In this document: positions 15,855 through 30,961 of the stretch, one piece after another | Position numbering within the stretch: the stretch's first letter is position 1 | How the letters are laid out: each line of letters starts with the position of its first letter | Source: Ficedula albicollis | Taxonomy: Eukaryota; Chordata; Aves; Passeriformes; Muscicapidae | Reading direction: 5' to 3' | NCBI RefSeq assembly: GCF_000247815.1 | Contig: NW_004775881.1 | Coordinates: 1,408,573-1,472,572, forward strand | DNA length: 64,000 nt | The notes under the pieces: generated by a model | Database searches by the model: none | The model's input: the letters and a program-made list of their open reading frames with translations, nothing else | Told to the model about the DNA's origin: nothing | Made by a program: the position numbers and the translations under genes

Positions 15855-17848
15855 CAATTACATTACTCTTAACAGTGATAATTTATTTGATTTGTTTTTT
15901 TCTTGTGCAAAAATCAACTAAGCTATTTTAATTTTTCTGAGATTTATCTTGATCTGACCCATTCTTCTCAGACACCATGAAGTGCAATAAACAATTCTGA
16001 TACATTCCCCCAGTCTGGGGGAATTGCTTCAGTCTCCATTTTTATGTAGATAGGCTTACCGGGAATTAACCTGCCCAGCCCACATCCCACCTATTTCAAT
16101 GCTGGTAGCTTGAGCTGAGCATGAGTCTGAGCCTGTTTCAAATGTCCATGTTCATAGAAATTTCTTGAGGAGGAATGAGATGCAACTCTGGGGCAGGTCT
16201 GCTACGGCAAATGAAGACAAGCTTTGCTACCAGGGTCTGACTCCATTGGTAGTGATCCTCACTGTTGAAGATGAGATGCAACTCTGGGGCAGGTCTGCTA
16301 CAGCAAATGAAGACAAGCTCTGCTACCAGGGTGTGACTCCATTGGTAGTGATCCTCACTGTTGAAACACACTCTAGTTACCATTGTCTTCAAAGGTAAAC
16401 GCAACAATGGAGAGAATGCCCCTTGCAGGAGAAGAGACAACAGGGGATAAGGTGTCTTCGCTAAGCTATGGCTTACAGGTGCTCAGTGACCAGGAATAAA
16501 GTAGACTTCACCTCCACTGATAGTCTGAGGAGCAGTCAGGAGTCCTTCAAATGAGGACCAGTGCACTGCATGGCAGTTTATTTCACAGCTGATGCTAAAG
16601 GCATCCTGAAAGAAGAATCTGGGATATAGCCTACCTGAATGGTTAATACCTCTCAAACTGCAGATGGGAGAGCTCCTGCCCAGAAGCAGCTGACTGTAGC
16701 AGTAGTTGATTGACAGCTTTTCTGGGGTATTGAATAGGGGCCGTTTCATGCTCATTCGTGAAATGTAAATAACTTCCTTTGGAGTCCTGTTCATCTTGCA
16801 AACATAGAAGGGTCTTGAATCAGGGGAGCACCTTAACATAAAAGATTGAAGTAATTCTTAGTCAGGGCAGTGTTTCCCTGTGTTCTAAATAGTACAACAA
16901 ACAGATCTATTTTCTTCAACGGGATTAAGGTTATCATGCACAGTATTGCCAATCTCATCTTCAAAATTCATGCAACTGAAAAAAACATCACAGCTGTTTA
17001 AAAGTTGCAAGACTTTAAGCCTTGCATATTTTTATTTACTTATTATTTTATTCTTTAGGCTACATTTTCTGAAGCAGCTTCAAACCTTTCCTTGAGATCA
17101 GAAGGACTCAGAATGTACTCAGAAATGAAAATTCCTTTGCAATGTTTTGCTGCTAGCATTTGCGACTTGAAGAGAAAGCATTACCAGTTATGATACTTGC
17201 AATAACATTACAAGAATTGGAAAAGCTGCCTCTGCCTCTGTTTAAATTTCAGCTTTCCGTATTTCAAGTTTTTCAGCCGAAAGCAAAAAGAACTTGAAAG
17301 AAAGAGACAACCATTTCACGGGTGTGGATATGTACCGTTTATGTTATAGAATTTGCTTCTGAACACTCTCAGAAACTACAGCTGGCTTGGCTAATGCTCC
17401 TACATAACAGAACTATTTATCCCTCTCCCCATATCCACACAAGCTATTTTAGGTGCATTTTTTCTTCCTTTTTCCAAGGTGCATAGAATATCTTGTCTTA
17501 TGAGAGAAGTAGACCAGCTGAAAAGAGGTACATCATGTCATGGCTCATGTAAAAAAACCAACATATGCTATTTGAAACAGCCTGTATATTTCTTCAGCCC
17601 TCTGAAGCTAAAGCAAGAATGATAAGACAGTGGCAGTAGAGGAGAAGATAAAGAAAAATTAAAGGAAAGAACACAAGGCTGACTGTACAATGGATATATA
17701 TTAACAGACTTAGAAAACCTGGGGGGTCAGGATTCACACAGAGAGAAAAGGAGGGGAAATCCATCTGATTGTAAGAATAATACAGTTTTACTGATTTTTC
17801 CCTAGGAATTCAACCTGTGATTTCCACTCTGGACTGAATTAAGATTAC
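15855..17848. other. Intergenic spacer between the inverted LTR pair
   Basis: About 2 kb of ordinary AT-rich sequence apart from the 96-bp tandem duplication. No coding sequence or LTR internal region is present, which supports independent solo LTRs. Confidence 0.65.
16175..16366. repeat. Tandem duplication, 96-bp unit, two copies
   Basis: 16175-16270 and 16271-16366 agree except for a few substitutions (CTACGGC/CTACAGC, GCTTTGC/GCTCTGC, GGTCTGA/GGTGTGA). Both start ATGAGATGCAACTCTGG. The unit length is a multiple of three, so a frame stays open on each strand, but there is no similarity to a known protein. Confidence 0.92.
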
Positions 17849-17853
17849 ACAGG
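17849..17853. repeat. Target-site duplication ACAGG, left
   Basis: A direct repeat abuts the TG end of LTR copy B and matches 18955-18959. Confidence 0.82.
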
Positions 17854-18954
<1,101 letters not shown>

Positions 18955-18959
18955 ACAGG
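18955..18959. repeat. Target-site duplication ACAGG, right
   Basis: A direct repeat abuts the CA end of LTR copy B and matches 17849-17853. Confidence 0.82.
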
Positions 18960-19325
18960 GAACAGAGAGAAGAAGAAACTTGCTGATGTCTTGTATGACC
19001 TACTGGATCTATGAGTAGGTACAGCCCCAGAGCCAGCCACCTCCCTTGTGTAGTGTTGTCAAGGATGTAAAAGCACATGCTTTTTGCAGCTTCCTAAGGC
19101 ACTCTGCCAGTACTGATGTGGATATTAAAGCTGGAGAAAGCCCAGAAAGTATCTGAGGGGGAGATGTTCCCCAGTCGACTTCAGTAACTGAACTCGGGTC
19201 TCTGCAATGATGATTTAAGGGATGCAGCCTGTGTGATGGATACTGCCAGTCACACCGAGAATCTGAAGGTTAGTGAGCTGTAAAAAGTGATTTAAATACT
19301 GGATATTGTTGAATTTCCTCTGAGG

Positions 19326-19330
19326 GATAC
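19326..19330. repeat. Target-site duplication GATAC, left
   Basis: A direct repeat abuts the 628-bp LTR and matches 19959-19963 exactly. Confidence 0.87.
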
Positions 19331-19958
19331 TGTCCCAGTTTAGGACAAATCTGGGGAAAGACTTCCAAAGGAGCCCCCCCCAGAGAGTATACCCCCCACA
19401 ATTCCTTCCTTCACCAGGCTAGGAAAGAATTCTCCTCAGGGGAAAGTGGAAAAAACTTATTATTAACAAAATACGAGAGAAAACACTTCCCAGCACAGAC
19501 CCAGATGACAAGAACAGTTTTCACCGAGTGAGAGACAATCTTCTTCGCTGGGAAGGGCAGAAAGCTTCTTTGGCCGGCTTCCAGAGGGAGTTTCTGAGGC
19601 TCAAATCCGTCCTCCTGGAGCTGGTGCTGATCTTCGGGGGGTGAGGGGAAGAAGGCAGAGAGAAGGGGGGACAGCAAGCAGCAAGCTGGGGCGCAGGCAG
19701 AAAGCCGGGGGGGGCCAGCAGCAAGCAAAGCCGGGATAAGCAGCAAAAGCCGAGGGGGCAGCGCAAGCCGGGGCAAAAAAAGCAGCAAGCGGCAAAAGCC
19801 GGGATGCCAGCCCCCAACTCCCCCACAGCAGCTCGGAGGAGGGGCCAGAGCCACCACGGCAGCAGACAGCTCCATGGCGGGGGCAGGGAGAGGAGCTAGT
19901 CATAACAACAACCCGCGGGGGCAGGGAGAGGAGCTAGTCATAACATCAACCCAGGACA
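19331..19958. mobile_element. Solo LTR of a second endogenous retrovirus family, 628 bp
   Basis: The element begins TGTCCCAGTTTAGGACA and ends CAACCCAGGACA, flanked by a perfect 5-bp duplication GATAC (19326-19330 and 19959-19963). The ends are near inverted complements of each other. The middle is G- and A-rich with short AAGCCGGGG-type repeats. A 38-bp unit (GCGGGGGCAGGGAGAGGAGC and following bases) is repeated at 19877 and 19915 near the right end. No gag, pol or env remnant adjoins it. Open frames on the minus strand here are low-complexity and not genes. Confidence 0.9.
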
Positions 19959-19963
19959 GATAC
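19959..19963. repeat. Target-site duplication GATAC, right
   Basis: A direct repeat abuts the 628-bp LTR and matches 19326-19330 exactly. Confidence 0.87.
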
Positions 19964-22049
19964 CAAAATGGGCATTTGCCAGTGCTGATCCCGGGGATAT
20001 TTGTAAGCAAAGAATGCAAGGGATAAACATTTTGGCTTCTGCAACATTAGAGATGCTGCTATTCTGCCTCTGGATTTGCTCCTGGACAACTTAACTGTAT
20101 TCTCTCTCATGTTTCATGGCAATGCCATGATTCACATGGCATTGTGACAGAGAAAGATTTATGGTTATATTTCCAGAACAACCAGTGCAGAAAAAACACA
20201 AAAAAAAATTGGAGGAGTCGAGCTATGTATCTCAGCAGCCTTTAGTCAGTCCCTCTTGAAACTGAAAACAGGCACAGAGAACAGCTGCAGTTCCTCCAGC
20301 TGAATTCACTGTGAGATGTAGGGAGTGATGTGGGAGTGGGCAGAGGTATTTGCCCTGGTTTTAGAGAATATTGGCTTTCAAATTTTGATTCCTTATTACA
20401 TCCCTGTGTGCCAGCAGTGGAAAATATCGAGCAGCTGAGATCAATCAGGCATGATCAGCATTATGATTTGATTGTCCAGGGACAGTGTCAGCAATGCATT
20501 ATAAGAACCCATTAAATAAGAAAACAAAAAAGTTCATACCTTGGGGATTTTTCCTCACAGATCTCCGGCTCATTTGATCCCAGATTTCACCTAACACATC
20601 CTAATGTACCCTCTAAACACCTACTAATTTTCACAGTGTTTGAAATACGCAGTGGATTTTTGAGCACATTTTAAGAGAAACAAATTCCCATCCTTAATTA
20701 CAGCAAATTTTTTTTATTTTTTCTCCTGTATGTGTCTACAACTGACCAAGTAAAGGCTGCTGCAAGCAATGGCAGATTAAACTTAAAAGTAGTAATAATA
20801 ACTGATAATAACTGGTTCTGGTCTTCACTCTTGCTGTTATATGTAGGGACGTACAGAATATAAATTATATGCAGAACAAATTGTCATCCATCAGTCCAAA
20901 TGCCAGTTACTTAGTCTGAGATATTTTCCTCCTCTCATTAGCTATTTGCTCTCCTACTTTCCAGGGCTAAAAAATAAAAATAATAATAAAAAATAGAGCT
21001 CTCCCCTATTTCAAACTTTTTCTCAAATATAGCACATTTCCAGAGGATGTGATGTGCCTGTCTTCTCTCGGCATTGTGATACAGTAAAGTGGTATCAAAA
21101 CTGCAACTGATTATTGCCTCAAGAGGTTGTGATAACTGATGAATATAAATAAGTATTTAAGCCTCTCTTCGAATAGTTAGCAACATACAAAATAAGTATT
21201 TTTTCAGTATTTTCTCCAACACAAAGCCACCCTCTGGTGAGGGGTGTGGAGAGCTCTTTGACATTTTCAGCCTTTTTGGTGAGCTGGGAAAGGGAATGAC
21301 AAGAAATACGTAAAAGTGAAGAAACACCCTGCTGTGTAGAGTATTTGGAACAAGGAAAAGACAAAAAGGTGCAGCAGAAGAGTTTGAGTGAGGAGAAGGC
21401 AGTGTTTGATACTTATGGAAAGTGAGAGGGAATTTCTGCTGAAAGGGATAAGTTGACAGAGGGGGTTTCACAGTCTGCAGGACTTCTGTGTCTTTCTTTA
21501 ATTATTTAGGCCCAGTTTAATACTTTTATTCGAGCAAACCCTCACTCCTGAGAAAAATTGTTTGCTCACCATGCAAAGTACAACAGTAATGCCATTAGAA
21601 AACCTGGGAACAATATTCAACTCTAGGAACTGGACTCTGATCCAGAAATTTTAATGATTGTAGCAGAACAAAGCCCTAAAAATATGTTATTAGAAATTTT
21701 TTTTTTGTGCTTGCCTAATTCTCTTCAATCAACATATTTCTTATTTAAATGAATTTGCATAATTTTTAAGTTCTATTAATTTACACAAAAGATCCATAGC
21801 TATTTAGAAACCTTTGTTCACTGCCTTTCATATGTGCAAAGCCCCATATTGTCCTTACTTCTACTGCAAAAAAAAACCAGGGTTCAAACTACAAAAAAAT
21901 ATCCCTACCATTGATAATTACCACACAGTTGTTTCAGTTGACAAATTCTGCACCATTGACTGCCTACTGAGATGCAATCAAAATTAAATGGGTGGAAATA
22001 ACTCTGAAGTGGCAGGTTTAAGCTCTAGCAAAGGAGCACAGGGTCTTAT
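19964..22049. other. Intergenic, nothing recognised
   Basis: AT-rich sequence without recognisable repeats or genes; short open frames only. Confidence 0.55.
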
Positions 22050-23265
22050 TTTCATGACAACATAGAAAATTGCCTTCTGGGTCAAACTAATAATCCCTTT
22101 CAGTTCCAGCACTGGCAATAGAAAATGTTGCTTGGAGACAATTCATGATCTTGTCTGTCTGCTATCCATCCCCCCAGTTCCTCTACTGCCCTGCATTGCA
22201 CCAAAGATGCCAGCAAGTATGTTCCATCCTCTTCATCTGAGTGTCTCTTTATGGATTTACTGCTGTGCAATTTGTCTGTTTTCTCCTTTTTAAACTTTCT
22301 GGTATGGTGCAACTCCAGAGCAGATTTCAGAAGGGAGAGCAGGTAGCAGTACTCAAAATAGGACTTTCTTTTGCAGGTTTTAAACTGCTCTCGAAAAGTT
22401 TCAGTGAGTGCCCAGAGGACACCACAGGACTTGGGAAACAACAGTTCTGTATTTTCTTTACACACTGCCTCCATGATTTTATAAACCTTAACTGTATCCC
22501 ACTCATCTTGGGGGAGGAATAAGATCATAAAAAGTCTCAGCCTTCTCTGATTCTCTGCAAAGGCATCTGCTTCATCCCTTTAATCATCTTAGCTGCTTTT
22601 CACTGCATTATCTTGAACTTCTCTATGTCCTTCTTTAAACCTGTAAATAGGATTGTGCACAATGTTCAAGATGTGGATGGACAGGGATTTTATTTTTTAT
22701 ATTTTCTGGTTTGGTCTTACCATCTTTTCTGAGAACAATCAAAAATTTGTTGGCATTTTTGACTGCTGTTGCATTTTGAGTAGACGAGTTCAGAGACCCT
22801 CAGGTCTCATTCCTGAGCTCCAGCTGCCAGCTTTCAGTTCAACACTGTATAAACATGGCTTAGATTATTCTCCCTGGATGCACTCACTATATATATCTAG
22901 ACAAGATCATCTGTCACTTTTTTCCTGCGCTCGCTCAGCTCTGTATCATCTCTCTAGAGCTCGTTTCTATGTGTGAGTGTGTCGTCTGACTCCCTGCAGG
23001 AGTTCAATACCATCTGTGAACTGAGACGTATTCCTGCATCCCTTCCTTCTGCAGGTCATTGATAAAGATTTTAAATAAAATTAATTCCCTAAGGAATTCC
23101 TCTGCTGCCTACTCTTTGTCCTGAAAAGTGGCAAAGACTCTGTAGGCAGGTTTCAAACCATATAAGCACCAGCAACTTCCGACAGCAACTTCATTTCTTT
23201 AGTAGCTTCCTGTCAGGCATCTTATCATGGGTTTATTGAAAATCCTAGTAAAATATATTTCTGAT
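22050..23265 (-). mobile_element. Ancient CR1 LINE fragment, minus strand
   Basis: Read on the minus strand, the block carries degraded landmarks of a CR1-type LINE. The region near 22560-22680 resembles the segment encoding the reverse transcriptase C-terminus. Its CATCTTGAACATTGTGCAC and AAGGACATAGAGAAG words correspond to CR1 consensus blocks. 23030-23120 matches the stretch about a residual TCATTGATAAAGATTTTAAA. The 3' end near 22050-22120 resembles the older saurian CR1 tail with TTTGACCCAGAAGGCAATTT. There is no intact frame. Divergence is high, so it is an old copy; boundaries are approximate. Confidence 0.6.
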
Positions 23266-26200
23266 ATATAGGTAACTTGTAGAACTTCAGAAAGCTTCAA
23301 AGTAGGCTTTCCCTTTACAGGATTTACTTAGTGCAGTGAAAGCTACCACTTGTTTACAGAAATGCTGTTAAAATCTGCACTAATCCAAGTGTTGGCTGCC
23401 ACATGCATTTTCTGAGCAGTGAGAAGATGAGAGGGGTGGCTTCTTTTTGTATTGACTTGATCCTTTGAATGTTTACCTACGGTAGAAAATCTTAGACCAA
23501 AACCGCCTCAGGGAAGAGACGCTACAAAATTTGCAATAAACTAAAAAATATCTACTTTGAACAGACCAAAACAAAGTCCAGTGCCTGCAGGAGCCTTCTC
23601 AGTGTGGAAACCTCATCTGGTACAGGCTCCAGGTGACCTAGCTAGTAAAGAGCTCCAGTTTTCAACAACAGTCACAAGAACAAGGTCAGAGTCTCTAAAA
23701 TAGCAGATAAGTTTGGAGTGGATAACTCTGTCCCCTGACCCTGAATATCTGAAAAGCAGAAGACTTCCCCTGAAGAGCTTCTGGGCTGTCTCCTCTGGAG
23801 CTATGTCTGCAGTCACGGATCCTCATATATTTAGTTTCACTGGTCCCTTTTTGACTAGTTTTCTGCAGAAGAAGAGGCCATTCATGAAAAACAGAAGGCA
23901 AGGCAGCTGCAGGCTGTCAGCAGCAAAAGGGGAGTCTGGATCTTGACAATTTTCCCTCAGACTCAATGCCTTTTATAAACTGTAGGGTTAGCACCAAAGA
24001 TTTGCTCAACACCAAAGTCAACTCCTCTTTCCTTCAAACTAACATGGGTAGCAGAATCCAAGCCCTGATTTTAAATTGGCCTTTTGGTAAAAAATATGGA
24101 TTAGATTTGAAATCAATTAGTAGCTCACCAATGTAGGACAGGCAGATTCACTTACAATTCACGTACAATATCAGAAGTTGGTACTCAAGCAGAATTAAAC
24201 TCACCTGGGATTAGAAAAATAGTAATAACTTAAGGACTGCTGCATAATCACATTAACTTTTATTCTCCCCTTCATTAAATTTGGTTTTATTCTTTAATTT
24301 CTTGATACATTAAAGTTTTACTAATATGAATCCCCTTCAGTAGAAATGGATATCTTTGATGGAAAGATAGATTATTTTTTTATTTATATCAATAAATGGA
24401 TGATACTATTTGACGTGGGAATTACTTTAAAATAGTATTTAATATTATAGTGCACTATACCTCTAATCATATTTATGAATGTGTGATAGCATTACTGCAC
24501 TGTTCTGCTGAGTTTACCAGGAAAAAGTCAGAGAATTGAGCGTGTAATTTATATTATTTTGTAGCTTGGAATGTTCTGTTTCTTTTGTTGTGTAAAAGTC
24601 CACGAAGAAGCATAAACCAAAAGGAAAAATTCTCACTAGCAAATGCTAATACTTTAAAACAATACTGCAATAATAAAACTATTGTAGGTTTCTTTAGGAG
24701 TCAAAATAAATTGAACATCTCCAAATAAAGAAGGTACTGGAGATGTATATGCCTGCTGCACTTGGTATCAAGGTGAGAGGTACTGGTTTGTGAGTGCTGT
24801 GAGCCACTGCTGTAGCAAGGGGTTGAAGTATCGAATGACTTTACCTAAAGAGAAGTTTGAGTGTGGTGAAGCCCTTCTGTCTTCAGGCTCATGGATTTAC
24901 TGCCCTTTATAATAAAGTATCTCTGCAAAAGAATATTTGTTACTCAAATAAAGGTTTCTTTACAAAAATAACATGTTTTCACTGCAATGAAGGTAAATAG
25001 GAGATACATAAGGGGTTTTTTTTAGGTAAGAGAAATTTCAGGATTTCTACAAGGAGCAGATTCATGGTTGTCATGATAATACTTAGCTGCACAGCATAAG
25101 ATACAGTGTTATGGAGAAAAAAAATTCTGCAATGTTTTGTCTCTGAAAGGCAAATCAGTTAAACCTTTGATTTTTTTCCATAGGGATGATTTCTTTGAAA
25201 TGTCATAAATTGGTATAAAATCTAACAAAATTTACACAAGGATTCATTGCAATTCTTCTGTTACTATATTACTACTTTCCCATTTGTAGGCCAGAGATAT
25301 TTGCATTGTAAATAACAGAACCATAACATTAAAATCATAAAAAACTACTTGGTAATTAATCCTTGCTGAGGGAAGAAATGAGGCGATAAAGAAGCAATGC
25401 AGTAAATTTTGCTCTCAAATTTGGTAGAAAGACAAAAGTAATAACACTGATAAAGAAGATCTCTCTTGTCACACACAGATGTTAACAGCATTTTCTTCTA
25501 TTTTGCAGTGAAGAAAAGTTGTTATTAGGAGATTCAAGAGTGCATCCAATACTCTAAGGAGAAGAGGTTAATAGTGAAAACATCTATGTACAGGTGTTTG
25601 TTGGTGAGACAATGCTAGGAAGAAGGTTATAGGAATAAAAGAAGACAGAAATGTAAGGGAGTGTGCTGTATTCTGACTGGCAGAGATCAATGCTGGAGGA
25701 AAGCCAGAATCACAGGAAAGACTTCAGAATAGAGGGAGAGGATGATTTGGTGAGAGCCATAAACTAGACTTTTTGCATATAATAGAGAAGCCAAGGTAAA
25801 ACAGATTGTGTGCAGATACACAGAACAGGGTGGTCTCTAGTCACTCAACAAAGCTCTGCTGCAGAATCTGAGGAGAAATCTGCTTTTTCTGGTCTTCACT
25901 GGAATGCACTGTTTGGAAGGTGTGGTATTAATTTTCTGCAATGGCAGATCCATCTAAACTCACCATCATCTTCACCTGTTAGGTGAATAATTAGTGCACT
26001 GTGTGAATGTGTAAGATTGCCAATATGAAAAACAACTTTTATGGACATCTGAATAGGTTTACAGATGAAAACAATTGTTGTTTTGGTTTTCTTTTTTCTA
26101 TTTTTGGCAGTTTAGGACTTGCCATATAAGAATTTTTGCCTGTAACACAGTAAAGGATATTTGGGAAAAGGGAGTCTATATCTGGAACTTGTCTGGGAGA

Positions 26201-29200
26201 GGTATTTTGGACAGTTTCTGCATATAGGCAAGCTCCTTCAAGTCTTTGTGAAGAAGAAAGAGAATAGCATACAGGCCATCTATAAGGACAAATTTGATAC
26301 AATCTGCAAAGCATGAAGGCTCCAACCCTGTATAGTTTTTGTACCTGAAATCAATGGACACTATGTGTTTAAACGTCACTGAGGATCTGGGGAAGAGCTA
26401 CTCATATACTGGATTTCAGTCCAGATACTGATGGGGAGAAAATATACTTGCACATCCTTGTAATATGTAATATTGTAATATATACAATATACAATTATAT
26501 TGTATAAATAGCAACAGGTGGAATCCCTTTCAGTGGGTTTTAGGTACCCACAGTCTACAAAAAACTGGCTGAGGTTTCCACTAGGGTTGAAGGTCTTGTA
26601 AACAGCTGATGGTGTTTAGGGTGCAATTCTTCCAACCAAACATAATAAAGTTTGAACTCCACTAGTTAGACTATGTAGGTCTTTCTCGACATTAAAAGAC
26701 GTCTAAGATAACTATCTCAGATGCAAACACCTCCACCACAGAGAGCCACACACAGCCTCTTGAGATGTTTTTGCATTTCTGAGGGGATCATACGTGTCTT
26801 ACCATTCCCCAGCAGCCTGAGATGATAGTTCTGCAGCTTGTAGGACAGGGAGGTGATGCTGAAGAGCAGTTTTCTTCCCCACTCTGACCTGCAAAAGCAG
26901 CACTGCAGAAAGAATTTCTTGATGAAGGAAGTCTGTGCCAGAGAGACGTGCAGTGTGAAGGGAATAGATCTTCAGGGAACAATAGCAAAATTTCAGTGGA
27001 GCATGAAGGAGGCTTTCAGCTGCTCTGGAAAAGCAGGAGCTGACACATTCCTTTGTGCTGAAACTGGGTAGGATGGATAAGCTGTGTGCACAGATGGTGC
27101 TCTGGTGGCTGGTCCCCTGGCTGTGTGCAATCACAGAATTATTAGTCCTACAAACATGGCAAACCCAAGCCTCTTCCCATTCCCTCTCCTCCATCCTAAA
27201 ATACCTCCTGCAATTCAAATGCCATCACTCTCCAGAAAATGTGGGTGGGAATCACAGGCAATTAACAATGAAAAATTCAGTTCATGTAGAAACGTACAGG
27301 TACAGAATGACCCTGGATGAAGCCAATGAGGGGCTCAGAACAGCTTGCAAATTCTGTGTAAATGTGGGAAAGTTAACTCAAATAATGTGCAGAAACCTTG
27401 CAATAATTAATTTACTTTCAACAACATGGGGGAAAGATACTCTCTGGTATCTTAGCAAGTAAAAAAAACTATTTCTTTATTTAATATGACATAAATAAAT
27501 TTTCACTGGAAACTGTTTTAAATTGCATCTTCTATTTATGCTCACAATAAATATGCTGTGTTTTACATGGCATTATATGTCAGACAGCATTATCAAAAGG
27601 GCTGTCTTCATTCATGGATACCATTATTAATCAAAATAATTAAATTTCTGATAGGCTACTCTATCCATATTGATTCTTTGGAGCATCTCATCAGGACCTA
27701 GATGCCAACCACACCAGCAATCTTCAGCATCTTAATGAAGGCTGGCTGAGAAAGGTAAAAAGATGATCCATTTCCTTGATCTTAAGAGCAACATGAAAAG
27801 GATTTGTCATGAAAAGAGTATCATATGGTAACAAAAAACATATGGATGTTTTTGAGAAATAAACTCACTAAAAATATATTTCTGAGTAATGTGTAGTCAA
27901 CTGTATGCTCCATGCATACAGGAGGAAAGGATGTGCGTAAACTTTGTGACCAGTTTTCTCTATTTTGAGATCTGTAACTTGGAGAGGAGGGAACACATAT
28001 TTTAAGGTTTTTCATCTTTCAAACTTAGTTCTGTTTGTTCCAAAGACAACACATTCAACACTGCACAGATATCCTCAGCAAGGCAAAAACTGAGGCTGAA
28101 AAGCATCTGATTCAGTTTTAAGAATATACATAACCTCTAAAAATTGTTACAAGACTGGTTTTAAGACAAAGCAAAGGGTGAGTGGCTTTGTTGCTTGTAG
28201 CAGCCAAGGACCTCTAGAATCAGAAGTAACTGACATACAAGCAGGCCTACAACAAGCAGGTTTAGTTGACTCACGTTTGGAAAGCATCTAGAGATTCATT
28301 GCTTTCCCAGCTACCAAAAACTGAGGACTGAAATGTGTGTGTTATTCGAGCTGTAAGCTGTATGTGAGAATGTATTCTCTGTGATGAGTGTTCTAAAATA
28401 GAGTATGCTTGCCTCGAGAACATCTGAAAACTCTTTAGAAATGGCAACAATTAGTTGTACACCAACTACTAACTAATGTAGTGGCATTTTCCACGTTACA
28501 TTTTTGAATTTTCAGAAATTTTTCTATATAAAAAGAAACTGAATTAAGGAAAAATAGGAAAGAAAAAATGTCTAAAATTCAAGCAAGAGAAAAATACAGT
28601 AAAATGGTTTATTTCTGGTATTTAAAAAATCCTATTAAATTTTGGCCAGCCTCGTCGAATTCAAATGACAGAAAATAGATCTCAATAAAGGTTGAGTATT
28701 TCTGATTGAGATCTAGAAATGAAAAGACCATATAAAACCCTATGAAGAAATGACAATTCTCTGCAGAGAAAGGATAGCATGTCGGTAAAGAGAAGGAATA
28801 AGATGGCAAAATATATACTAAGAATATAAAGAAATATCAAATGCATGTTAATTGCATAAGGATTGCCAACAGAGAACACTGAATGAAGGTGTGGACCTTC
28901 GAGAAAAATAACGTATCTAGTTAGTTACAGACTGTGTCACAGGTATGTAAATACAAATAGATATGTGTTGGTGTTAAATGGGCAACTTGTCATTTCTTGG
29001 ATGAACTACTCGATCTTACAGTGCTGACTTTGTCTGAATGAAACAATGTATGCGATGCATTAGGCGATTTGGGAAGGCTGTGATTGAAACGCAATGCTCA
29101 GCTCTGCAGTCTTTCCTTGTGTGGAATCAGTGCTGAACTCAGTTACAACCTGTGAACAAACAGCCAGTTGAACCGAGCCTTTGGTGCAATCATTTTTGAA

Positions 29201-30439
29201 CGAGATGTGCCAAACTGTTTGTTTAACCAGCAGTGGGTGTGAAGTATTGCTGTTAGCAGCGCCAAGTTGGTATTTATACATACTTACCAATTTCTCTCAT
29301 TACCTGCTGACTTGTATTTACCCCTTAGGCAGATTGATGATACATTTTTGTGCATACAGTTGCACTACTGCATTTGAAAAAGAGAAATAAATAGAACTTA
29401 ACCTGTGGGACTGAATCTAAACAAAAAGGGAACAACAACAGTTTATAAATGTGTGGCAAAATGTTTACAGATCTATATAAGTAGAAAATTCATTCCTTAG
29501 CTATTTAAAAACTTTTGTTCTGAGCTTTTAAATAAGAAAAGTCTTTTTCCTACATAATTTTACACCATATGATCTCTGTGTGGGTACCACACAACAGACT
29601 CATGAAAGATACTTTTTATCGAGGTCATTTTTGAGGGTTTTTTTTCCCCATTTTATTTTTAAGGGATTTTCCATGCTATGTAGAACACTCAAATCCTTGA
29701 AATCTGACTCACTCGAGAAAAATCTGTGTGAGTAAGGACTGGCAAAGTTTGGGTTGATTGAGTGGCATGCAGCACAGCACTGCTTTTAAAGGTCAGGTGA
29801 TCAAAGGGCAGCAGTTTCTTTTAAATTCAACCCTCACAGTAAATAATATAAGGAAAACTATGTCTGGCGACAGGAGATGGGACAGCAGCTGCCTTTTCTT
29901 GTTAATATTCATCAAGCCTTATTTACCATTTCAGCAAATCTGATGTTGGACAAATTAAGGGACAAGGACTGGCAACTTGTTCCTAGCTCTGTGATTCAAA
30001 CAAAAGTCATTACTGCTTCAAGTCTGGGCACTACATGCAGACCTTTATTTTGCTCCTTAGAGCTGGTAAACTTAGGAGGAGCTGGCATAAATGTTTATTG
30101 TTCCATTGGAAAAAAACTCATCATGCTGGACAGAATTTGACAAGACAATTGTCTAACAGTAAAGAGCTGAACAGAAACTGCCAGAGGCAAATTATGTAAA
30201 TCGGATATCATACACCCTGCCATACCTCCCTTAGTGGGATTTACAGCAGAAATAAATCCAACGGCCTTTTTTCCAAGCTGTTAAAATATGTTATCTAATT
30301 TCATCTTAGTACATATACATATTCACAGCAAAAGCTCATTTATAGACTTGCCTTAAATAGGAAGCTGAGATTCAAAGTTCATGTGGCTCATTTATTCAAT
30401 GCAAGTCAGTTTTCACAGTCTAACTTTACAGTCTATATC
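23266..30439. other. Intergenic, nothing recognised
   Basis: About 7 kb of AT-rich DNA. The longest open frames (135 and 139 codons near 26.8-27.5 kb, on opposite strands of the same sequence) overlap each other and have no recognisable domain. Confidence 0.55.
26460..26509. repeat. AT-rich low-complexity tract with palindromes
   Basis: Repeated TAATAT, ATATAC and TATTGTATA words form short self-complementary stretches. Nothing functional is claimed. Confidence 0.6.
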
Positions 30440-30961
30440 AAGACATATCAAGAGCGTAGCCAACAGGTTGAGAAGTGACTATTCCCTTCTATATATCGGC
30501 TGTGAGACCATATCTGTAGTGACAACTGGGTTCAGTTTGGGGCTCCTAGTGCTGGAAAAACATTGGTAGACTGGAGTAAGTGCAATAAAAGGACACCAAG
30601 ATGACTGGGGATGAGTTACATGACAATTGAAATGTTGTTGAAGGAACAGAGTTTATTCAGCCTCATAGAAGTCAAGTCTGAGGGGAAATCTAACTATGGT
30701 ACACTGGGAGCTACTGGGAGGCAAAAAGCATTTAGTACAAGCTGGAACATGGGCAAGTTTGATTTGAAACAAAAAAAAAAATTTGTCTTTGAGAGTTGTT
30801 GGCAGGATGGCCTGCCCAGTGAGGACAGTATCTCTCACTCTGAGGTACTTTTCTGGAGAGGAGACATAGCTTGGCACAACCTGCTGCACCTAGACTTGGT
30901 TTGATAAAGCTGGACATGAAGATTTTTGGAAGTTCCATCCAACATACGGTTCTGTGATTCA
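30440..30961 (+). mobile_element. Diverged CR1 LINE 3' fragment
   Basis: The order of recognisable CR1 blocks is preserved on the plus strand: AAGAGCGTAGCCAACAGG; then GTTCAGTTTGGGGCTCC; then GGACACCAAGATGACTGGGG; and finally a 3' end reading GGAAGTTCCATCCAACATAC followed by TTCTGTGATTCAATGAC, a decayed ATTCTGTGA repeat. It is 5'-truncated like most CR1 copies. No coding potential remains; an A run at 30771-30781 is internal. Confidence 0.8.
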
